NCBI RefSeq assembly: GCF_001431485.1
Contig: NZ_LDJM01000022.1
Coordinates: forward strand, 41,213 to 105,212
Source: Stenotrophomonas ginsengisoli
Lineage (GTDB): Bacteria; Pseudomonadota; Gammaproteobacteria; Xanthomonadales; Xanthomonadaceae
Length of the DNA: 64,000 nucleotides
Direction of reading: 5' to 3'
The translations under genes were made by a program, and so were the position numbers. Below are positions 45,189-54,446 of this stretch, piece after piece (position 1 is the first letter of the stretch; each line of letters opens with the position of its first letter). The notes beneath the pieces were generated by a model, which saw nothing but the letters and a program-made list of their open reading frames with translations, made no database searches and was not told where the DNA came from.

Positions 45189-45700
45189 GCGGCCAACCGT
45201 TGCAGCTGTACCGGGTGATGCTCGGCGGGCGTGCGCCGCGGGCCACGGTGGAGCTGCATGACGTGGTGTTTGCCGTCGGCAGCGACCTGCAAAGCCTGTA
45301 CGCGCAGCTGCGCCAGGCCTGGTTCGGCCAGAGCGCCGGCCTGCATATTGATGCCTGGCAGGTGATTGCCGGGGTGGATGGCTGGCGCGTGCGGCTGGAT
45401 GAGTCCGCGCCGGATCCGGCGGCGCCGAAGTTGTATTTCGTCAACCTGGGCGGCTATATCGCCGGCCGCTTCGGCGAGGAACACCACTACGAGCTGGTGG
45501 TGGCCGACGATGCCGCGGCGGCCAAGGCCGCGGCGCTGGCACGCATTCGCGCCGAAGGCTGGGACAAGCCGCACCGCGATGCCCTGGTGGAGGTGGATGA
45601 CTGCCTGCACATCGGTGCCATCGGCCGCCTGCACGTGCACCTGGAGCGCGGTGATTACACCGAGCAGCCGGTGCTGTGCGATTACATCGTCTTGAACTGA
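45185..45700 (+). CDS. DUF1543 domain protein within the trp cluster
   Basis: A 171-residue protein with two related halves. The first begins [20 protein letters not shown] and the second has [20 protein letters not shown], the DUF1543 signature. Function unknown. The GTG start overlaps the trpG stop by four bases and an 11-base gap precedes trpD, so it is translated with the trp genes. Insertion at this point is also seen in other Xanthomonadaceae as far as I recall. Confidence 0.88.
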   Translation: MSGQPLQLYRVMLGGRAPRATVELHDVVFAVGSDLQSLYAQLRQAWFGQSAGLHIDAWQVIAGVDGWRVRLDESAPDPAAPKLYFVNLGGYIAGRFGEEHHYELVVADDAAAAKAAALARIRAEGWDKPHRDALVEVDDCLHIGAIGRLHVHLERGDYTEQPVLCDYIVLN

Positions 45701-45711
45701 AGGAGTTGTCC

Positions 45712-46749
45712 ATGGCCATCACCCCACAACAGGCCCTGCAGCGCACCATCGAACACCGCGAGATCTTCCACGACGAAATGGTCGAGTTGATGCGCCAGAT
45801 CATGGGCGGTGAGGTCTCGCCGCTGATGACCGCGGCCATCCTCACCGGCCTGCGGGTGAAGAAGGAAACCGTTGGCGAAATCGCCGGTGCGGCGCAGGTG
45901 ATGCGCGAGTTCTCGCGCAAGGTCGAGCTGGCCGACACCACCGGCCTGGTGGATATCGTCGGCACCGGGGGTGACGGCGCCAACACCTTCAACATTTCCA
46001 CCGCATCGACCTTCGTCATTGCCGCTGCCGGCGGCAGGGTGGCCAAGCACGGTGGGCGCAGCGTCTCTTCCAAGAGCGGTAGCGCCGATGCTTTCGAGGT
46101 CCTGGGCGCGGCCATCGAACTGGAACCTGCTCAGGTGGCTGCCTGCATCGAGCAGGCCGGCATCGGCTTCATGTACGCGCCGATCTTCCATCCGGCGATG
46201 AAGGTGGTGGCGCCGGTACGGCGCGAGATGGGGGTGCGCAGCATCTTCAACATTCTCGGCCCGCTGACCAACCCGGCCAGTGCGCCGAACATCGTCATGG
46301 GCGTGTTCCATCCCGACCTGGTCGGCATCCAGGCCCGTGTGCTGCAGCAGCTGGGCGCACAGCGGGCGCTGGTGGTCTGGGGCCGTGACGGCATGGACGA
46401 GATCTCGCTGGGCGCGGCCACCTATGTCGGCGAGCTGCGCGATGGCAAGGTCATCGAATACGACATCCACCCGGAGGATTTCGGCCTGGCCATGTCGGCC
46501 AGCCGCAACCTGGCCGTGGATGGCCCGGAGCAGTCCATCGCCATGTTGCGTGGCGTGCTGGACAACCAGCCTGGCCCGGCGCGTGACATTGTTGCCCTCA
46601 ATGCCGGCGCGGCGCTGTATGTGGGGGGCGTGGCCGACTCCATTGCCGATGGCCTGGCCCGGGCGCAGGCGGTGATTGCCGATGGCAGTGCCCGCGCCCG
46701 CCTGCATGCCTTTGTTGCCACCACCCGCCAGCTGGCCGGTCTGGCTTGA
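45712..46749 (+). CDS. trpD: Anthranilate phosphoribosyltransferase
   Basis: A 345-residue enzyme joining anthranilate to PRPP. The PRPP loop [20 protein letters not shown] and the anthranilate-binding [20 protein letters not shown] are intact, as is [23 protein letters not shown] is placed seven bases before the ATG at 45712; the open frame runs 12 codons upstream. Confidence 0.97.
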   Translation: MAITPQQALQRTIEHREIFHDEMVELMRQIMGGEVSPLMTAAILTGLRVKKETVGEIAGAAQVMREFSRKVELADTTGLVDIVGTGGDGANTFNISTASTFVIAAAGGRVAKHGGRSVSSKSGSADAFEVLGAAIELEPAQVAACIEQAGIGFMYAPIFHPAMKVVAPVRREMGVRSIFNILGPLTNPASAPNIVMGVFHPDLVGIQARVLQQLGAQRALVVWGRDGMDEISLGAATYVGELRDGKVIEYDIHPEDFGLAMSASRNLAVDGPEQSIAMLRGVLDNQPGPARDIVALNAGAALYVGGVADSIADGLARAQAVIADGSARARLHAFVATTRQLAGLA

Positions 46750-46791
46750 TCACTCGCGCCTCGCGGCGCCCCGTTTTGCAGGAACCATGCG

Positions 46792-47586
46792 ATGAGCGAC
46801 ATCCTCAACACCATCCTGGCCCGCAAGGCCGAAGAAGTGGCCGGCCGCCGTGCCGCCGTGCCGCTGGCCGAACTGCAGGCGCGTCTGGCCGATGCGCCGC
46901 CGCTGCGTGGTTTTGCCCGTGCCCTGCACGAGAGCATTGCCAACGGCGAACCGGCGGTGATTGCCGAGGTCAAGAAGGCCAGCCCGTCCAAGGGGGTGAT
47001 CCGCCCGGATTTCCGTCCGGCCGAGATTGCCATGAGCTATGAAATGGGCGGCGCCAGCTGCCTGTCGGTGCTCACCGATGTGGATTTCTTCCAGGGCAGC
47101 GACGCCTACCTGCAGCAGGCACGCGAGGCCTGCAGCCTGCCGGTGCTGCGCAAGGATTTCGTGGTTGATCCCTACCAGATCGTCGAGGCCCGGGTGCTGG
47201 GCGCCGACTGCATCCTGCTGATCGTTTCGGCGCTGGATGACCTGCAGCTGGCCAGCCTGTCCAACACCGCGCTGGAGCTGGGCCTGGATGTGCTGGTGGA
47301 AGTACATGATGTGGACGAGCTGGAGCGCGCCCTGCAGGTGCCGGTGCCGCTGATTGGCATCAACAACCGCAACCTGCGCACCTTCGAGGTATCGCTGGAA
47401 AACACCCTGGCGATGAAGGACATGGTCCCGGCTGACCGCCTGCTGGTCACCGAAAGCGGCATCACCGGCCCGGCCGACGTGGCGCGGATGCGCGCGGCCA
47501 ACGTCAATGCCTTCCTGGTCGGCGAGGCCTTCATGCGTTTTGACGAGCCCGGCGCGGGCCTGCGTGAGCTATTCTTTGCGGCATGA
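46792..47586 (+). CDS. trpC: Indole-3-glycerol phosphate synthase
   Basis: A 264-residue TIM-barrel enzyme closing the indole ring. The motifs [58 protein letters not shown] and [13 protein letters not shown] hold the catalytic Lys, Lys, Glu and Asn residues. The stop overlaps the HAD gene by four bases. It is separate from TrpF, unlike the fused enteric enzyme. trpF, trpA and trpB are not in the window. Confidence 0.96.
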   Translation: MSDILNTILARKAEEVAGRRAAVPLAELQARLADAPPLRGFARALHESIANGEPAVIAEVKKASPSKGVIRPDFRPAEIAMSYEMGGASCLSVLTDVDFFQGSDAYLQQAREACSLPVLRKDFVVDPYQIVEARVLGADCILLIVSALDDLQLASLSNTALELGLDVLVEVHDVDELERALQVPVPLIGINNRNLRTFEVSLENTLAMKDMVPADRLLVTESGITGPADVARMRAANVNAFLVGEAFMRFDEPGAGLRELFFAA

Positions 47587-48302
47587 GTGACGCTTATCCG
47601 CCGCCGCGGGCCGATGCCCCGCTAGTCGTTTTCGATTTCGACCACACCCTGTACGACGGGGATTCGGGCAGCCACCTGTTTGCGTGGCTGCTCAAGCGCA
47701 ACCCGCTGCGCCTTGCCGCAGCGGTGCTGGCCACGCCGCTGCTGGGGCCGCTGGTGGCCATGCTGCCGACCCGGCGCCGGGGTATCTCCGGTTATGTGTG
47801 GATTGCCACCTTCGGCCTGCGTGGTGCGCGTCAGTTCAACCGCATCATCGACCAGTATGTGCACCGGCACGAGGCGGACATACGCTCGCGCCTGCTGCCC
47901 AAGGCGCTGGATGTGTTCAAGGCCCACCGCGATGCCGGTGACCGGGTGGTGGTGGCCACCGGCGCGCCGCCGGAGCTGGCGCGGGAGATCCTGCGCTTTG
48001 TCGCCCAGCACGAGGTGCCGGTGATCGGCAGCGAGGTCGGCCCGCGTGCCGGCGCCATGATCGCCACCCGCCACTGCCACAACGAGGAAAAGATGCGCAT
48101 GCTGCGCGAGCGCGGCTACGGCGACATCGAACGTTCCTACACCGATTCCAGTGCCGACCTGCCCTTGCTGCTGGCGGCGCGCTCGCCGGTGGTGGTCAAT
48201 CCCAAGCCCGGCAAGGTCGCCTTCTTCCGCCAGGTGCTGCCACCGGGCACGCCCATCCTCAACTGGGGCTGTGTGGAACGTGGCGGGGATCGCGTTGGCT
48301 GA
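47583..48302 (+). CDS. HAD-family phosphatase (HAD-IB, SerB/PgpC-like)
   Basis: A 239-residue phosphatase. Motif I is [15 protein letters not shown], motif II is [10 protein letters not shown], motif III has [13 protein letters not shown], and motif IV is [15 protein letters not shown]. The hydrophobic cap segment [20 protein letters not shown] fits the HAD-IB group that includes phosphatidylglycerophosphatase C and phosphoserine phosphatase-like enzymes. The substrate is not readable. It is translationally coupled to trpC and ends the cluster. Confidence 0.88.
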   Translation: MSDAYPPPRADAPLVVFDFDHTLYDGDSGSHLFAWLLKRNPLRLAAAVLATPLLGPLVAMLPTRRRGISGYVWIATFGLRGARQFNRIIDQYVHRHEADIRSRLLPKALDVFKAHRDAGDRVVVATGAPPELAREILRFVAQHEVPVIGSEVGPRAGAMIATRHCHNEEKMRMLRERGYGDIERSYTDSSADLPLLLAARSPVVVNPKPGKVAFFRQVLPPGTPILNWGCVERGGDRVG

Positions 48303-48320
48303 GCACTCGTAGCCCGGTGC

Positions 48321-49091
48321 TCAATTGGTACCGGGCCAGCGCAGCAGGGTCATGGTGATGTTGTAGCTGCTGATCAGTAGCACCAGAATGCCCACGGCGA
48401 CCAGCACCCACTGCTCACGTACCCGTTTGACCAGGATGGCCGCCAGCGGCGCGGCAAGCATGCCGCCGATCAGCAGGCCGGCCACCACTTCCAGGTGGGC
48501 AATGCCCATGGTCAGCAGGAAGGTCAGGGAGATGGCCAGAGTGACCACGAATTCGGCCGCATTGACCGTGCCGATGGTGGTGCGGGCGGTGCCGCCCCGG
48601 GCCAGCAGGGTCGAGGTGGCCACCGGGCCCCAGCCACCGCCGCCGCTGGCATCAAGCAGGCCGGCGACAAAGCCGAGCAGGCCAACACGGCGCACCTGGC
48701 CCTTGGGCATCAGCTTGCCGGCCGCGCGCAGCAGGATCAGCAGGGCTAGCGCAAACAGGTAGAGGTAGATCAGCGGGCGGATGATGTGTGCCGGCAGCTG
48801 GGTCAGGACATAGGCCCCGCAGATGCCGCCCAGCGCGCCGGCGCCGGCCAGGCGCAGGAACAGGCGCTTGTCCACATTGCCGGCGACCAGGTGGGACAGG
48901 CCGGAAGCGCCGGTGGTGAACACTTCGGCGCTGTGTACCGCGGCGCTGACGGCCGCCGGCGGCACGCCCAGGCTGAGCAGTACCGAGGAAGAGACCAGGC
49001 CAAAGGCCATGCCCAGTGCGCCATCCACCAGCTGCGCGCCCAGGCCGATCAGGATGAACCAGTAGAACAGCTCGCCAGACAGTTCGATCAA
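48321..49091 (-). CDS. TauE/SafE-family sulfite/organosulfur exporter
   Basis: A 256-residue membrane protein of eight helices. QLVDGALGMAFGLVSSSVLL and GLLDASGGGGWGPVATSTLL are the two inverted-repeat signatures of the family. Members export sulfite or other sulfonates; the substrate here is unknown. It is convergent with the HAD gene and lies 39 bases upstream-to-downstream from clp on the same strand. Confidence 0.92.
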   Translation of the reverse strand: MIELSGELFYWFILIGLGAQLVDGALGMAFGLVSSSVLLSLGVPPAAVSAAVHSAEVFTTGASGLSHLVAGNVDKRLFLRLAGAGALGGICGAYVLTQLPAHIIRPLIYLYLFALALLILLRAAGKLMPKGQVRRVGLLGFVAGLLDASGGGGWGPVATSTLLARGGTARTTIGTVNAAEFVVTLAISLTFLLTMGIAHLEVVAGLLIGGMLAAPLAAILVKRVREQWVLVAVGILVLLISSYNITMTLLRWPGTN

Positions 49092-49130
49092 GGTTGCCGC
49101 CCCCTTCAGGCCGGCAACACGCCGGTATCC

Positions 49131-49820
49131 TCAGCGTGTACCGTACAGCACCACGGTCTTGCCGCGGGCATGCAGCACACCATCGACCTGCAGTTTCTTG
49201 AGCACACGCCCGGCCATTTCGCGCGAGCAACCGACCAGCCTGGCCAGTTCCTGGCGCGAGACGCGCAGCTGCGTGCCCTGCGGGTGGCTCATCGATTCGG
49301 GCTCTTCGGCCAGGTCGTGCAGGGTGCGCACGATACGGTCGGAGACGTCCAGGAAGGCCAGACGGCTGGCCTTGCGGCTGGTGTGCAGCAGGCGCTTGGA
49401 GATCTGCGAACCGATCGCATACAGGATGCGGGCCGCATCCGGGGCCAGCGGGCCCAGGAACAGCTGGTGCAGGCGTTCATAGCTGACTTCGGCCAGCTCG
49501 CAGGTGCTGCGCGTGCGCAGGATCACCTCACGGGCATCGGATTCAATGAACAGACCCATTTCACCGACGAATTCGCCGGGGCCGAAGTAGCCCAGGACCA
49601 GTTCGCGGTCGTCGTCTTCCTCGGCGATGATGCTGACCGAGCCACTGATCACGTAGTACAGCGTCCCGGCCGGGTCGCCCGGGCGGAAGATGTCGGTCCT
49701 GGTCGGATAACGGCGGCGATGGCTGTAGGCCAGGAAACGATCAACGGTAACGTTGTCGAGCATGAGCGGACTTGTCGTTATACGCACGGCAGACACGATG
49801 TGGGCATTCCCTGTATTCAT
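49131..49820 (-). CDS. clp: CRP-like protein Clp, global regulator
   Basis: A 229-residue CRP/FNR-type regulator nearly identical in its key parts to Xanthomonas Clp. The cyclic-nucleotide domain has GTLYYVISGSVSIIAEEDDD and GYFGPGEFVGEMGLFIESDA; the DNA-binding helix-turn-helix is VSRQELARLVGCSREMAGRV. In Xanthomonas, Clp is a c-di-GMP-inhibited activator of extracellular enzymes and virulence genes, and links to RpfF/DSF signalling. The ATG at 49820 gives the usual length; the open frame extends 27 codons upstream. It is divergent from speD. Confidence 0.95.
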   Translation of the reverse strand: MNTGNAHIVSAVRITTSPLMLDNVTVDRFLAYSHRRRYPTRTDIFRPGDPAGTLYYVISGSVSIIAEEDDDRELVLGYFGPGEFVGEMGLFIESDAREVILRTRSTCELAEVSYERLHQLFLGPLAPDAARILYAIGSQISKRLLHTSRKASRLAFLDVSDRIVRTLHDLAEEPESMSHPQGTQLRVSRQELARLVGCSREMAGRVLKKLQVDGVLHARGKTVVLYGTR

Positions 49821-49871
49821 AGTGACTTCACGGCGAGGATTCTGAAGCTTAAACGCGGGGAGGGACAGCGG

Positions 49872-49897
49872 CAAACCGTGCGGTGGCGCACGGTTTG
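49872..49897. repeat. Perfect 11-bp inverted repeat between clp and speD
   Basis: CAAACCGTGCG (49872-49882) and CGCACGGTTTG (49887-49897) with a GTGG spacer. It lies 50-77 bases upstream of clp and could be an operator or a hairpin in the clp leader. No T run follows in either direction. Confidence 0.5.
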
Positions 49898-50023
49898 GCA
49901 ATTGACAGGGTATAGAGTGTCACATTCCGGGGTGCAGGCTGACTTGTGAACGTGACTACGTTCCGCTGCACCGATGTTTGCCCCATAATGCCCCCCCTTT
50001 TCCCAACTACAGGAACCACGCCC

Positions 50024-50818
50024 GTGGTCAAGCCGTTGCCTCGCCTGAGGCTGCAGGGTTTCAACAACCTCACCAAGGCGCTGAGCTTCAACATCTATGA
50101 CGTCTGCTACGCACGTACGGAAGAAGAACGTCAGCGTTACATTGAGTACATCGACGAGGAGTACAACGCCGATCGTCTCACGCAGATCCTCACCGATGTG
50201 GCCGAGATCATCGGAGCCAACATCCTGAACATCGCCCGCCAGGATTACGATCCGCAGGGCGCGTCGGTGACCATCCTCATTTCCGAGGAACCGGTGATCG
50301 ACAAGAAGGCCGCCGGCAAGGAGTTGATCTCCGATGCCGTGGTGGCGCACATGGACAAGTCGCACATCACCGTGCACACCTATCCGGAAACCCACCCGCA
50401 GGAAGGCATCGCCACCTTCCGTGCCGACATCGACGTGGCCACCTGTGGTGTGATCTCGCCGCTGAAGGCCCTGAACTACCTGATCGAGAGCTTCGACTCG
50501 GACATCGTGGTCATGGACTACCGCGTGCGCGGCTTCACCCGTGACGTGAAGGGCAAGAAGCACTTCATCGACCACAAGATCAACTCGATCCAGAACTTCC
50601 TGGCCAAGAACATCAAGTCGCGCTACGAGATGTTCGACGTCAACGTCTATCAGGAAAACATCTTCCACACCAAGATGCACCTGAAGGACTTCGACCTGGA
50701 CCAGTACCTGTTCGAAGAGAAGGCCAAGAACATCTCGTTCAAGGAACGCATGAAGATCGAAGCGCTGCTCAAGCGCGAGATCGAAGAGCTGTTCCACGGC
50801 CGCAACCTGAGCGAATAA
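50024..50818 (+). CDS. speD: S-adenosylmethionine decarboxylase proenzyme
   Basis: A 264-residue pyruvoyl-dependent enzyme making decarboxylated SAM for spermidine synthesis. Self-cleavage at Ser113 in [12 protein letters not shown] generates the pyruvoyl group. The sequence matches the long bacterial (E. coli-like) class: [20 protein letters not shown] at the N-terminus and GRNLSE at the end. The GTG start has AGGA nine bases upstream and gives the standard MVKPLPRL start; upstream in-frame codons (to 49946) read as untranslated leader. Ends in a terminator. Confidence 0.96.
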   Translation: MVKPLPRLRLQGFNNLTKALSFNIYDVCYARTEEERQRYIEYIDEEYNADRLTQILTDVAEIIGANILNIARQDYDPQGASVTILISEEPVIDKKAAGKELISDAVVAHMDKSHITVHTYPETHPQEGIATFRADIDVATCGVISPLKALNYLIESFDSDIVVMDYRVRGFTRDVKGKKHFIDHKINSIQNFLAKNIKSRYEMFDVNVYQENIFHTKMHLKDFDLDQYLFEEKAKNISFKERMKIEALLKREIEELFHGRNLSE

Positions 50819-50838
50819 GCGCAGGTACGCTGCAAACG

Positions 50839-50874
50839 ACAAGGCCCGGTGCGCAAGCCCGGGCCTTGTTGCTT
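50839..50874 (+). terminator. Terminator after speD
   Basis: An 11-bp stem (50839-50849 with 50859-50869) with a 9-base loop, followed by a T-rich tail (TGCTTTT). It separates speD from the leftward coq7. Confidence 0.8.
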
Positions 50875-50899
50875 TTGCGCATGTGCGATGGCGCGGCGC

Positions 50900-51544
50900 T
50901 TATAGCCGGTAGGCCACGCCCTTCATCACCCTGGAGGCCAGGGCCATCACGCCAGGGATCGGGAAGGGCAGGATGCGCGCACCGGCCTGTTCGGCGTGGT
51001 CGGCATGACGGGCCTCGTCTTCCTTCATCACCGCCAGGATGGCGCGGCTGCGCAGGTCCTCGGCCGGCAGGTCAACCAGGTGCTCGTCCAGGTGGGCCTC
51101 GACCTGACGCTCGGTCTCCACCACAAAGCCCAGGTTCCAGCCATCGCCACGCAGGCCGGCCAGCAGGCCGATGCTGTAGCTGCCGGCATACCACAGCGGG
51201 TTGAACAGGCTGGGGCGGCTGTCCAGCTCGCGCAGGCGCTGCGCGCACCAGGCCAGGTGGTCGGTTTCTTCCTGGGCCGCTTCCAGAAGGTGGGCGCGGG
51301 TGGCCGGCTCGCGGGCCACGGCGGCCTGGCCGAAATACAGGCCCTGGGCACAGACCTCGCCGACATGGTTGATGCGCATCAGGCCGGCCGCATGGGTGCG
51401 GGCCGGGGCGTCCATGACCACATCGGCGGTATCGCGGCCGGGATAGGCGCGTTGTGCTGGCGGGTTGCCAAATACCGTGTCCAGTGCCCGCTGGGCTTCG
51501 GTGAACAGGTGGTCGATCGGGGTGGGGGTGCGCACGGCGGGCAT
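50900..51544 (-). CDS. coq7: 2-polyprenyl-3-methyl-6-methoxy-1,4-benzoquinone monooxygenase
   Basis: A 214-residue membrane-bound diiron hydroxylase of ubiquinone synthesis (Coq7/UbiM-alternative type). Diiron ligands are visible in [36 protein letters not shown] and [22 protein letters not shown] nine bases before the ATG at 51544 fixes the start. Coq7 is used instead of UbiF in many Proteobacteria. It is divergent from rplM. Confidence 0.95.
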   Translation of the reverse strand: MPAVRTPTPIDHLFTEAQRALDTVFGNPPAQRAYPGRDTADVVMDAPARTHAAGLMRINHVGEVCAQGLYFGQAAVAREPATRAHLLEAAQEETDHLAWCAQRLRELDSRPSLFNPLWYAGSYSIGLLAGLRGDGWNLGFVVETERQVEAHLDEHLVDLPAEDLRSRAILAVMKEDEARHADHAEQAGARILPFPIPGVMALASRVMKGVAYRL

Positions 51545-51619
51545 CTGGATGGCCTCCGGTAGGGATGAACGATTGTCGCCGCCGGCAGGGGGCACTGCCA
51601 AGCCAGTCTGTGGACAACT

Positions 51620-51648
51620 TGCATTGCCGCGGGTGCTCGCGTACAATC
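51620..51648 (+). promoter_or_regulatory. Probable rplM-rpsI promoter
   Basis: TTGCAT and TACAAT are separated by 17 bases. Transcription would start near 51655, giving an 80-base leader before rplM. In E. coli the L13 protein controls its own operon through the leader; a similar role here is untested. Confidence 0.7.
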
Positions 51649-51736
51649 TCGCCGCTTGAGCTTCACCCTTTACAACGCGTGGCAAAGTTCCGGTGGGCAA
51701 TCCGCCGCAATCAGCCCGACCTAACTAGAGTTCTTT

Positions 51737-52165
51737 ATGAGCACTTTCACTGCAAAGAACGAGACCGTCCAGCGCGACTGGTACCTCGTTGACGCCTCGG
51801 GCAAGACCCTGGGCCGTCTGGCCACCGAGCTGGCTCGCCGTCTGCGCGGCAAGCACAAGCCGACCTACACCCCGCATGTTGATACCGGTGATTACCTGGT
51901 CATCATCAATGCCGAGAAGATCCACGTTACCGGCAAGAAGCTGAAGGACAAGAAGTACCATCGCTTCACCGGTTACATCGGTAACCTGAAGACCGAATCC
52001 CTGGAGCAGGCCCTGGAGCGTCACCCGGAGCGCGTTCTGGAAATCGCCGTCAAGGGCATGCTGCCGAAGGGCCCGCTGGGTCGCGCCATGTACCGCAAGC
52101 TCAAGGTCTACGCTGGCACTGAGCATCCGCACGCCGCACAGCAGCCGCAGGTTCTGGATATCTAA
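51737..52165 (+). CDS. rplM: 50S ribosomal protein L13
   Basis: A 142-residue ribosomal protein. [40 protein letters not shown] and the C-terminal [18 protein letters not shown] are conserved L13 segments. It is followed two bases later by rpsI, the standard pairing. Confidence 0.98.
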   Translation: MSTFTAKNETVQRDWYLVDASGKTLGRLATELARRLRGKHKPTYTPHVDTGDYLVIINAEKIHVTGKKLKDKKYHRFTGYIGNLKTESLEQALERHPERVLEIAVKGMLPKGPLGRAMYRKLKVYAGTEHPHAAQQPQVLDI

Positions 52166-52167
52166 TC

Positions 52168-52560
52168 ATGGCTATCACTCAAAACTACGGCACTGGCCGC
52201 CGCAAGTCCTCCACCGCCCGCGTGTTCCTGCGCAAGGGCACCGGCAACATCACCGTCAATGGCCGTCCGCTGGACGAGTTCTTTGGTCGTGAGACCGCAC
52301 GTATGATCGTGCGTCAGCCGCTGGAACTGACCAACAACACCGAGTCGTTCGACATCCTGGTCACCGCCGCTGGCGGCGGCACCACCGGCCAGGCCGGTGC
52401 GATCCGTCTGGGCATCGCTCGCGCTCTGGTTGAGTACGACGAAACCCTGAAGTCCGAGCTGCGCAAGGCTGGCTTCATGACCCGTGACGCCCGTGAAGTC
52501 GAGCGTAAGAAGGTCGGCTTGCACAAGGCACGTCGCGCTACCCAGTTCTCCAAGCGTTAA
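52168..52560 (+). CDS. rpsI: 30S ribosomal protein S9
   Basis: A 130-residue ribosomal protein. [20 protein letters not shown] at the N-terminus and the C-terminal [18 protein letters not shown], whose tail reaches the P-site tRNA, are conserved. It ends the operon, with a terminator 49 bases on. Confidence 0.98.
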   Translation: MAITQNYGTGRRKSSTARVFLRKGTGNITVNGRPLDEFFGRETARMIVRQPLELTNNTESFDILVTAAGGGTTGQAGAIRLGIARALVEYDETLKSELRKAGFMTRDAREVERKKVGLHKARRATQFSKR

Positions 52561-52608
52561 TCGCTGCGAGGCTGTCTGGTCCACTTCGGTGGGCCAGGTT
52601 GCGACAGG

Positions 52609-52636
52609 AAAAACCCGGCCTCGTGCCGGGTTTTTT
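52609..52636 (+). terminator. Terminator of rplM-rpsI
   Basis: An 8-bp stem (52612-52619 with 52625-52632), extended by flanking A-T pairs, followed by six T. Confidence 0.92.
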
Positions 52637-52689
52637 CGTTTCCGTGGCCTGGGGTCTTGTGGGCGGTGCGGGCGGGTTGTTGGCTTGTG

Positions 52690-52738
52690 CCGGATGCCGG
52701 ATGCCGGATGCCGGATGCCGGATGCCGGATGCCGGATG
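52690..52738. repeat. Seven tandem copies of CCGGATG
   Basis: A perfect 7-bp unit is repeated seven times without a break (49 bp). The copy number of such short perfect arrays can change by slippage. It lies in intergenic DNA between the rpsI terminator and the tRNA-Gln genes, about 50 bases after the terminator. Confidence 0.97.
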
Positions 52739-52830
52739 TGGTCTCAAGTCCGGTGTAATGTTTCTGGCATTTATGGCCGAAGGCCTTGCGCGCTGCGTCT
52801 TGTTGGCGTGTGCTGCATGTGGCGGGCATA

Positions 52831-52860
52831 AAAAAAGACCAGATCGATGATCTGGTCTTT
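52831..52860 (-). terminator. Terminator after tRNA-Gln copy 1
   Basis: A 12-bp stem (52834-52845 with 52849-52860), 3-base loop, then T run on the minus strand. Confidence 0.9.
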
Positions 52861-52865
52861 TGAAT

Positions 52866-52940
52866 TGGCAGCCCCGGAAGGATTCGAACCTCCGAATGTC
52901 TGAGTCAGAGTCAGATGCCTTACCGCTTGGCGACGGGGCT
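52866..52940 (-). tRNA. tRNA-Gln(CTG), copy 1
   Basis: A 75-base tRNA with encoded CCA. The acceptor stem AGCCCCG/CGGGGCT pairs fully, and the T arm has GGTTCGAATCC. The anticodon stem TCTGA/TCAGA encloses loop CTCTGAC, giving anticodon CUG for glutamine. Confidence 0.95.
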
Positions 52941-52993
52941 AGGGGTGTTGCGTTTCCAGTGCTGACGTCCCGCAGGGCAGGTTGGGGTCCTGG

Positions 52994-53025
52994 AAAAAAA
53001 AGACCAGATCAGTGATCTGGTCTTT
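52994..53025 (-). terminator. Terminator after tRNA-Gln copy 2
   Basis: A 12-bp stem (52999-53010 with 53014-53025), nearly identical to the first terminator, with a T run on the minus strand. It sits between the two tRNA-Gln genes. Confidence 0.9.
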
Positions 53026-53030
53026 GAATT

Positions 53031-53105
53031 TGGCAGCCCCGGAAGGATTCGAACCTCCGAATGTCTGAGTCAGAGTCAGATGCCTTACCGCTTGGCGACG
53101 GGGCT
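53031..53105 (-). tRNA. tRNA-Gln(CTG), copy 2
   Basis: Identical by eye to copy 1 over its whole 75 bases, including CCA and anticodon CUG. It lies 9 bases downstream of tRNA-Met on the same strand. Confidence 0.95.
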
Positions 53106-53114
53106 ATACTCCCA

Positions 53115-53191
53115 TGGTGGCTATAGGTGGACTCGAACCACCGACCCCAGCATTATGAGTGCTGTGCTCTAACCGGCTGAGCTACATAGCC
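53115..53191 (-). tRNA. tRNA-Met(CAT), elongator
   Basis: A 77-base tRNA with CCA. The acceptor stem GGCTATG/TATAGCC pairs with one G-T, and the D arm is AGCTCAGCCGGTTAGAGC. The anticodon stem CAGCA/TGCTG encloses CTCATAA, anticodon CAU. The 5' GG and paired acceptor end mark an elongator rather than initiator tRNA. Confidence 0.93.
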
Positions 53192-53311
53192 TTGGGAGGA
53201 CGCCATTATTGAGCACTCAATCTGCCATGTCAACACTTTTCTGTAACCTTGTGGCAAATCGCACCGCGTGGCATTGTCCTTACCAGTAGAGTCATTTCAG
53301 GAGTCCGCATC

Positions 53312-53932
53312 GTGATCGATCCGGACGGTTACCGGCCGAATGTCGGCATTGTTCTGATGCGTGGTGATGGCCAGGTGTTCTGGGCGCGCCGGGTACGCCG
53401 TGACGGGTGGCAGTTCCCCCAGGGTGGCATGAACAGTGACGAGACCCCGGTTGAGGCCATGTACCGTGAATTGCAGGAAGAGACCGGCTTGCTCCCAGAG
53501 CACGTCGAGGTACTCGGCTGCACGCCCGGCTGGCTGCGCTACCGGCTGCCGCCGCGGGCGATCCGTCGCAATGAACGCCAGGTCTGCATCGGCCAGAAGC
53601 AGGTCTGGTTCCTGTTGCGCCTGACCGGTGACGAGGACAACGTGCGCCTGGATGCCAACGAGACGCCGGAGTTCGACAACTGGCGCTGGGTGGATTTCTG
53701 GTATCCGGTCGAGCACGTGGTGATGTTCAAACGCGGCGTCTATGCGCGGGCCCTGCGCCATCTGGCGCCGATGGCCGACACCGCCGCCTCCACCCAGATC
53801 GGCAACATGCCCACCAGCGTGGCCGAGGCCTGGCTGCCGGGCAGCGTGGGTGGCGACGAGCGGCCGCGCAAGCGTTCGCGCAAACGTGGCTACTGGCCGA
53901 AAAAGGTCAAAACGGACTCAGCCCCGACCTGA
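53312..53932 (+). CDS. rppH: RNA pyrophosphohydrolase
   Basis: A 206-residue Nudix enzyme that removes pyrophosphate from mRNA 5' ends and so starts decay. The Nudix box is [20 protein letters not shown] followed by [23 protein letters not shown] precedes it. The GTG at 53312 has CAGGAG eight bases upstream. Compared with the E. coli enzyme it has about 30 extra C-terminal residues, basic at the end ([15 protein letters not shown]), possibly RNA-binding. Confidence 0.95.
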   Translation: MIDPDGYRPNVGIVLMRGDGQVFWARRVRRDGWQFPQGGMNSDETPVEAMYRELQEETGLLPEHVEVLGCTPGWLRYRLPPRAIRRNERQVCIGQKQVWFLLRLTGDEDNVRLDANETPEFDNWRWVDFWYPVEHVVMFKRGVYARALRHLAPMADTAASTQIGNMPTSVAEAWLPGSVGGDERPRKRSRKRGYWPKKVKTDSAPT

Positions 53933-53963
53933 CTGGGTGGTTGATAAGCATTCACGCATGGGT

Positions 53964-53992
53964 TTGACAACCGTTCTCATTTGCATTCAAAT
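53964..53992 (+). promoter_or_regulatory. Probable iron-regulated promoter of bfd with Fur-like box
   Basis: A consensus TTGACA and TCAAAT are 17 bases apart. The spacer and -10 contain GTTCTCATTTGCATTC, close to a Fur box (pattern ATTCTCATTTGCAT seen at many Fur sites). Fur-iron bound here would block RNA polymerase, which fits bfd being needed when iron must be released from stores. Confidence 0.6.
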
Positions 53993-54031
53993 GCCCATCA
54001 GGCCATTCCGGCCAGTTGCTGGGTCAATCAC

Positions 54032-54241
54032 GTGTACGTCTGCATCTGCAATGGAGTTACCGACCACCAGATTCGCGAGGCCGCCGAACAGGGCGTTGCC
54101 AGCGTGGCCGAGCTGACCATGCGTACCGGTTGCGGCGCCACCTGTGGCTCCTGCCTGGACATGGCCGCCGAGCTGCTGGACAAGGCACGCAACACCGCCC
54201 CGCTGGGCTTGCCGGTGCTGGGCCTGGCCAAGGTCGCCTGA
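54032..54241 (+). CDS. bfd: Bacterioferritin-associated ferredoxin
   Basis: A 69-residue [2Fe-2S] protein that passes electrons to bacterioferritin to release iron. The four cysteines are in YVCICNGVT and GCGATCGSCLDMAAEL, in the C-x-C ... C-x-x-C arrangement. The GTG at 54032 gives the usual start V-Y-V-C-I-C. It is followed by a terminator and then, in the same direction, by the bacterioferritin gene. Confidence 0.93.
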   Translation: MYVCICNGVTDHQIREAAEQGVASVAELTMRTGCGATCGSCLDMAAELLDKARNTAPLGLPVLGLAKVA

Positions 54242-54266
54242 GCCTGCCGTTGCTGGCGTAGTGATG

Positions 54267-54296
54267 AAAGCCCTTGGCCCTGGCCAGGGGCTTTTT
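54267..54296 (+). terminator. Terminator between bfd and bfr
   Basis: A 13-bp stem (54267-54279 with 54282-54294, one G-T pair) followed by a T run. It implies bfd and bfr are separately transcribed. Confidence 0.88.
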
Positions 54297-54446
54297 CGTT
54301 GCGTTGGCGATGCTGGCCCGGCCTGTGCGCCAGGCGCTGCCCGCCCGGGGCAAGGCGATTGCAGTTGATCACGATTCGCGTTCCTTCATTGCGCTGCGGC
54401 TTTGGGTAAAGTGCAGCGGTTCCCACGATTTGCACAGGACACGGCC

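Larger units (their letters stand above)
52561..52865. other. 305-bp stretch without protein genes between rpsI and the tRNAs
   Basis: It holds the rpsI terminator, a seven-copy heptamer repeat and the terminator of the first tRNA-Gln gene, each listed separately. No convincing protein gene was seen; the open frames through the repeat only encode its translation. Confidence 0.7.

Noticed and set aside
49920..49949. Clp/CRP binding site between clp and speD
   Set aside because: Single half-sites (TCACA at 49920-49924, TGTGA at 49945-49949) are present, but no TGTGA-N6-TCACA palindrome.
52690..52738. CRISPR array
   Set aside because: The repeat unit is 7 bp and has no spacers; it is a simple tandem repeat. 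No CRISPR array was seen anywhere in the window.
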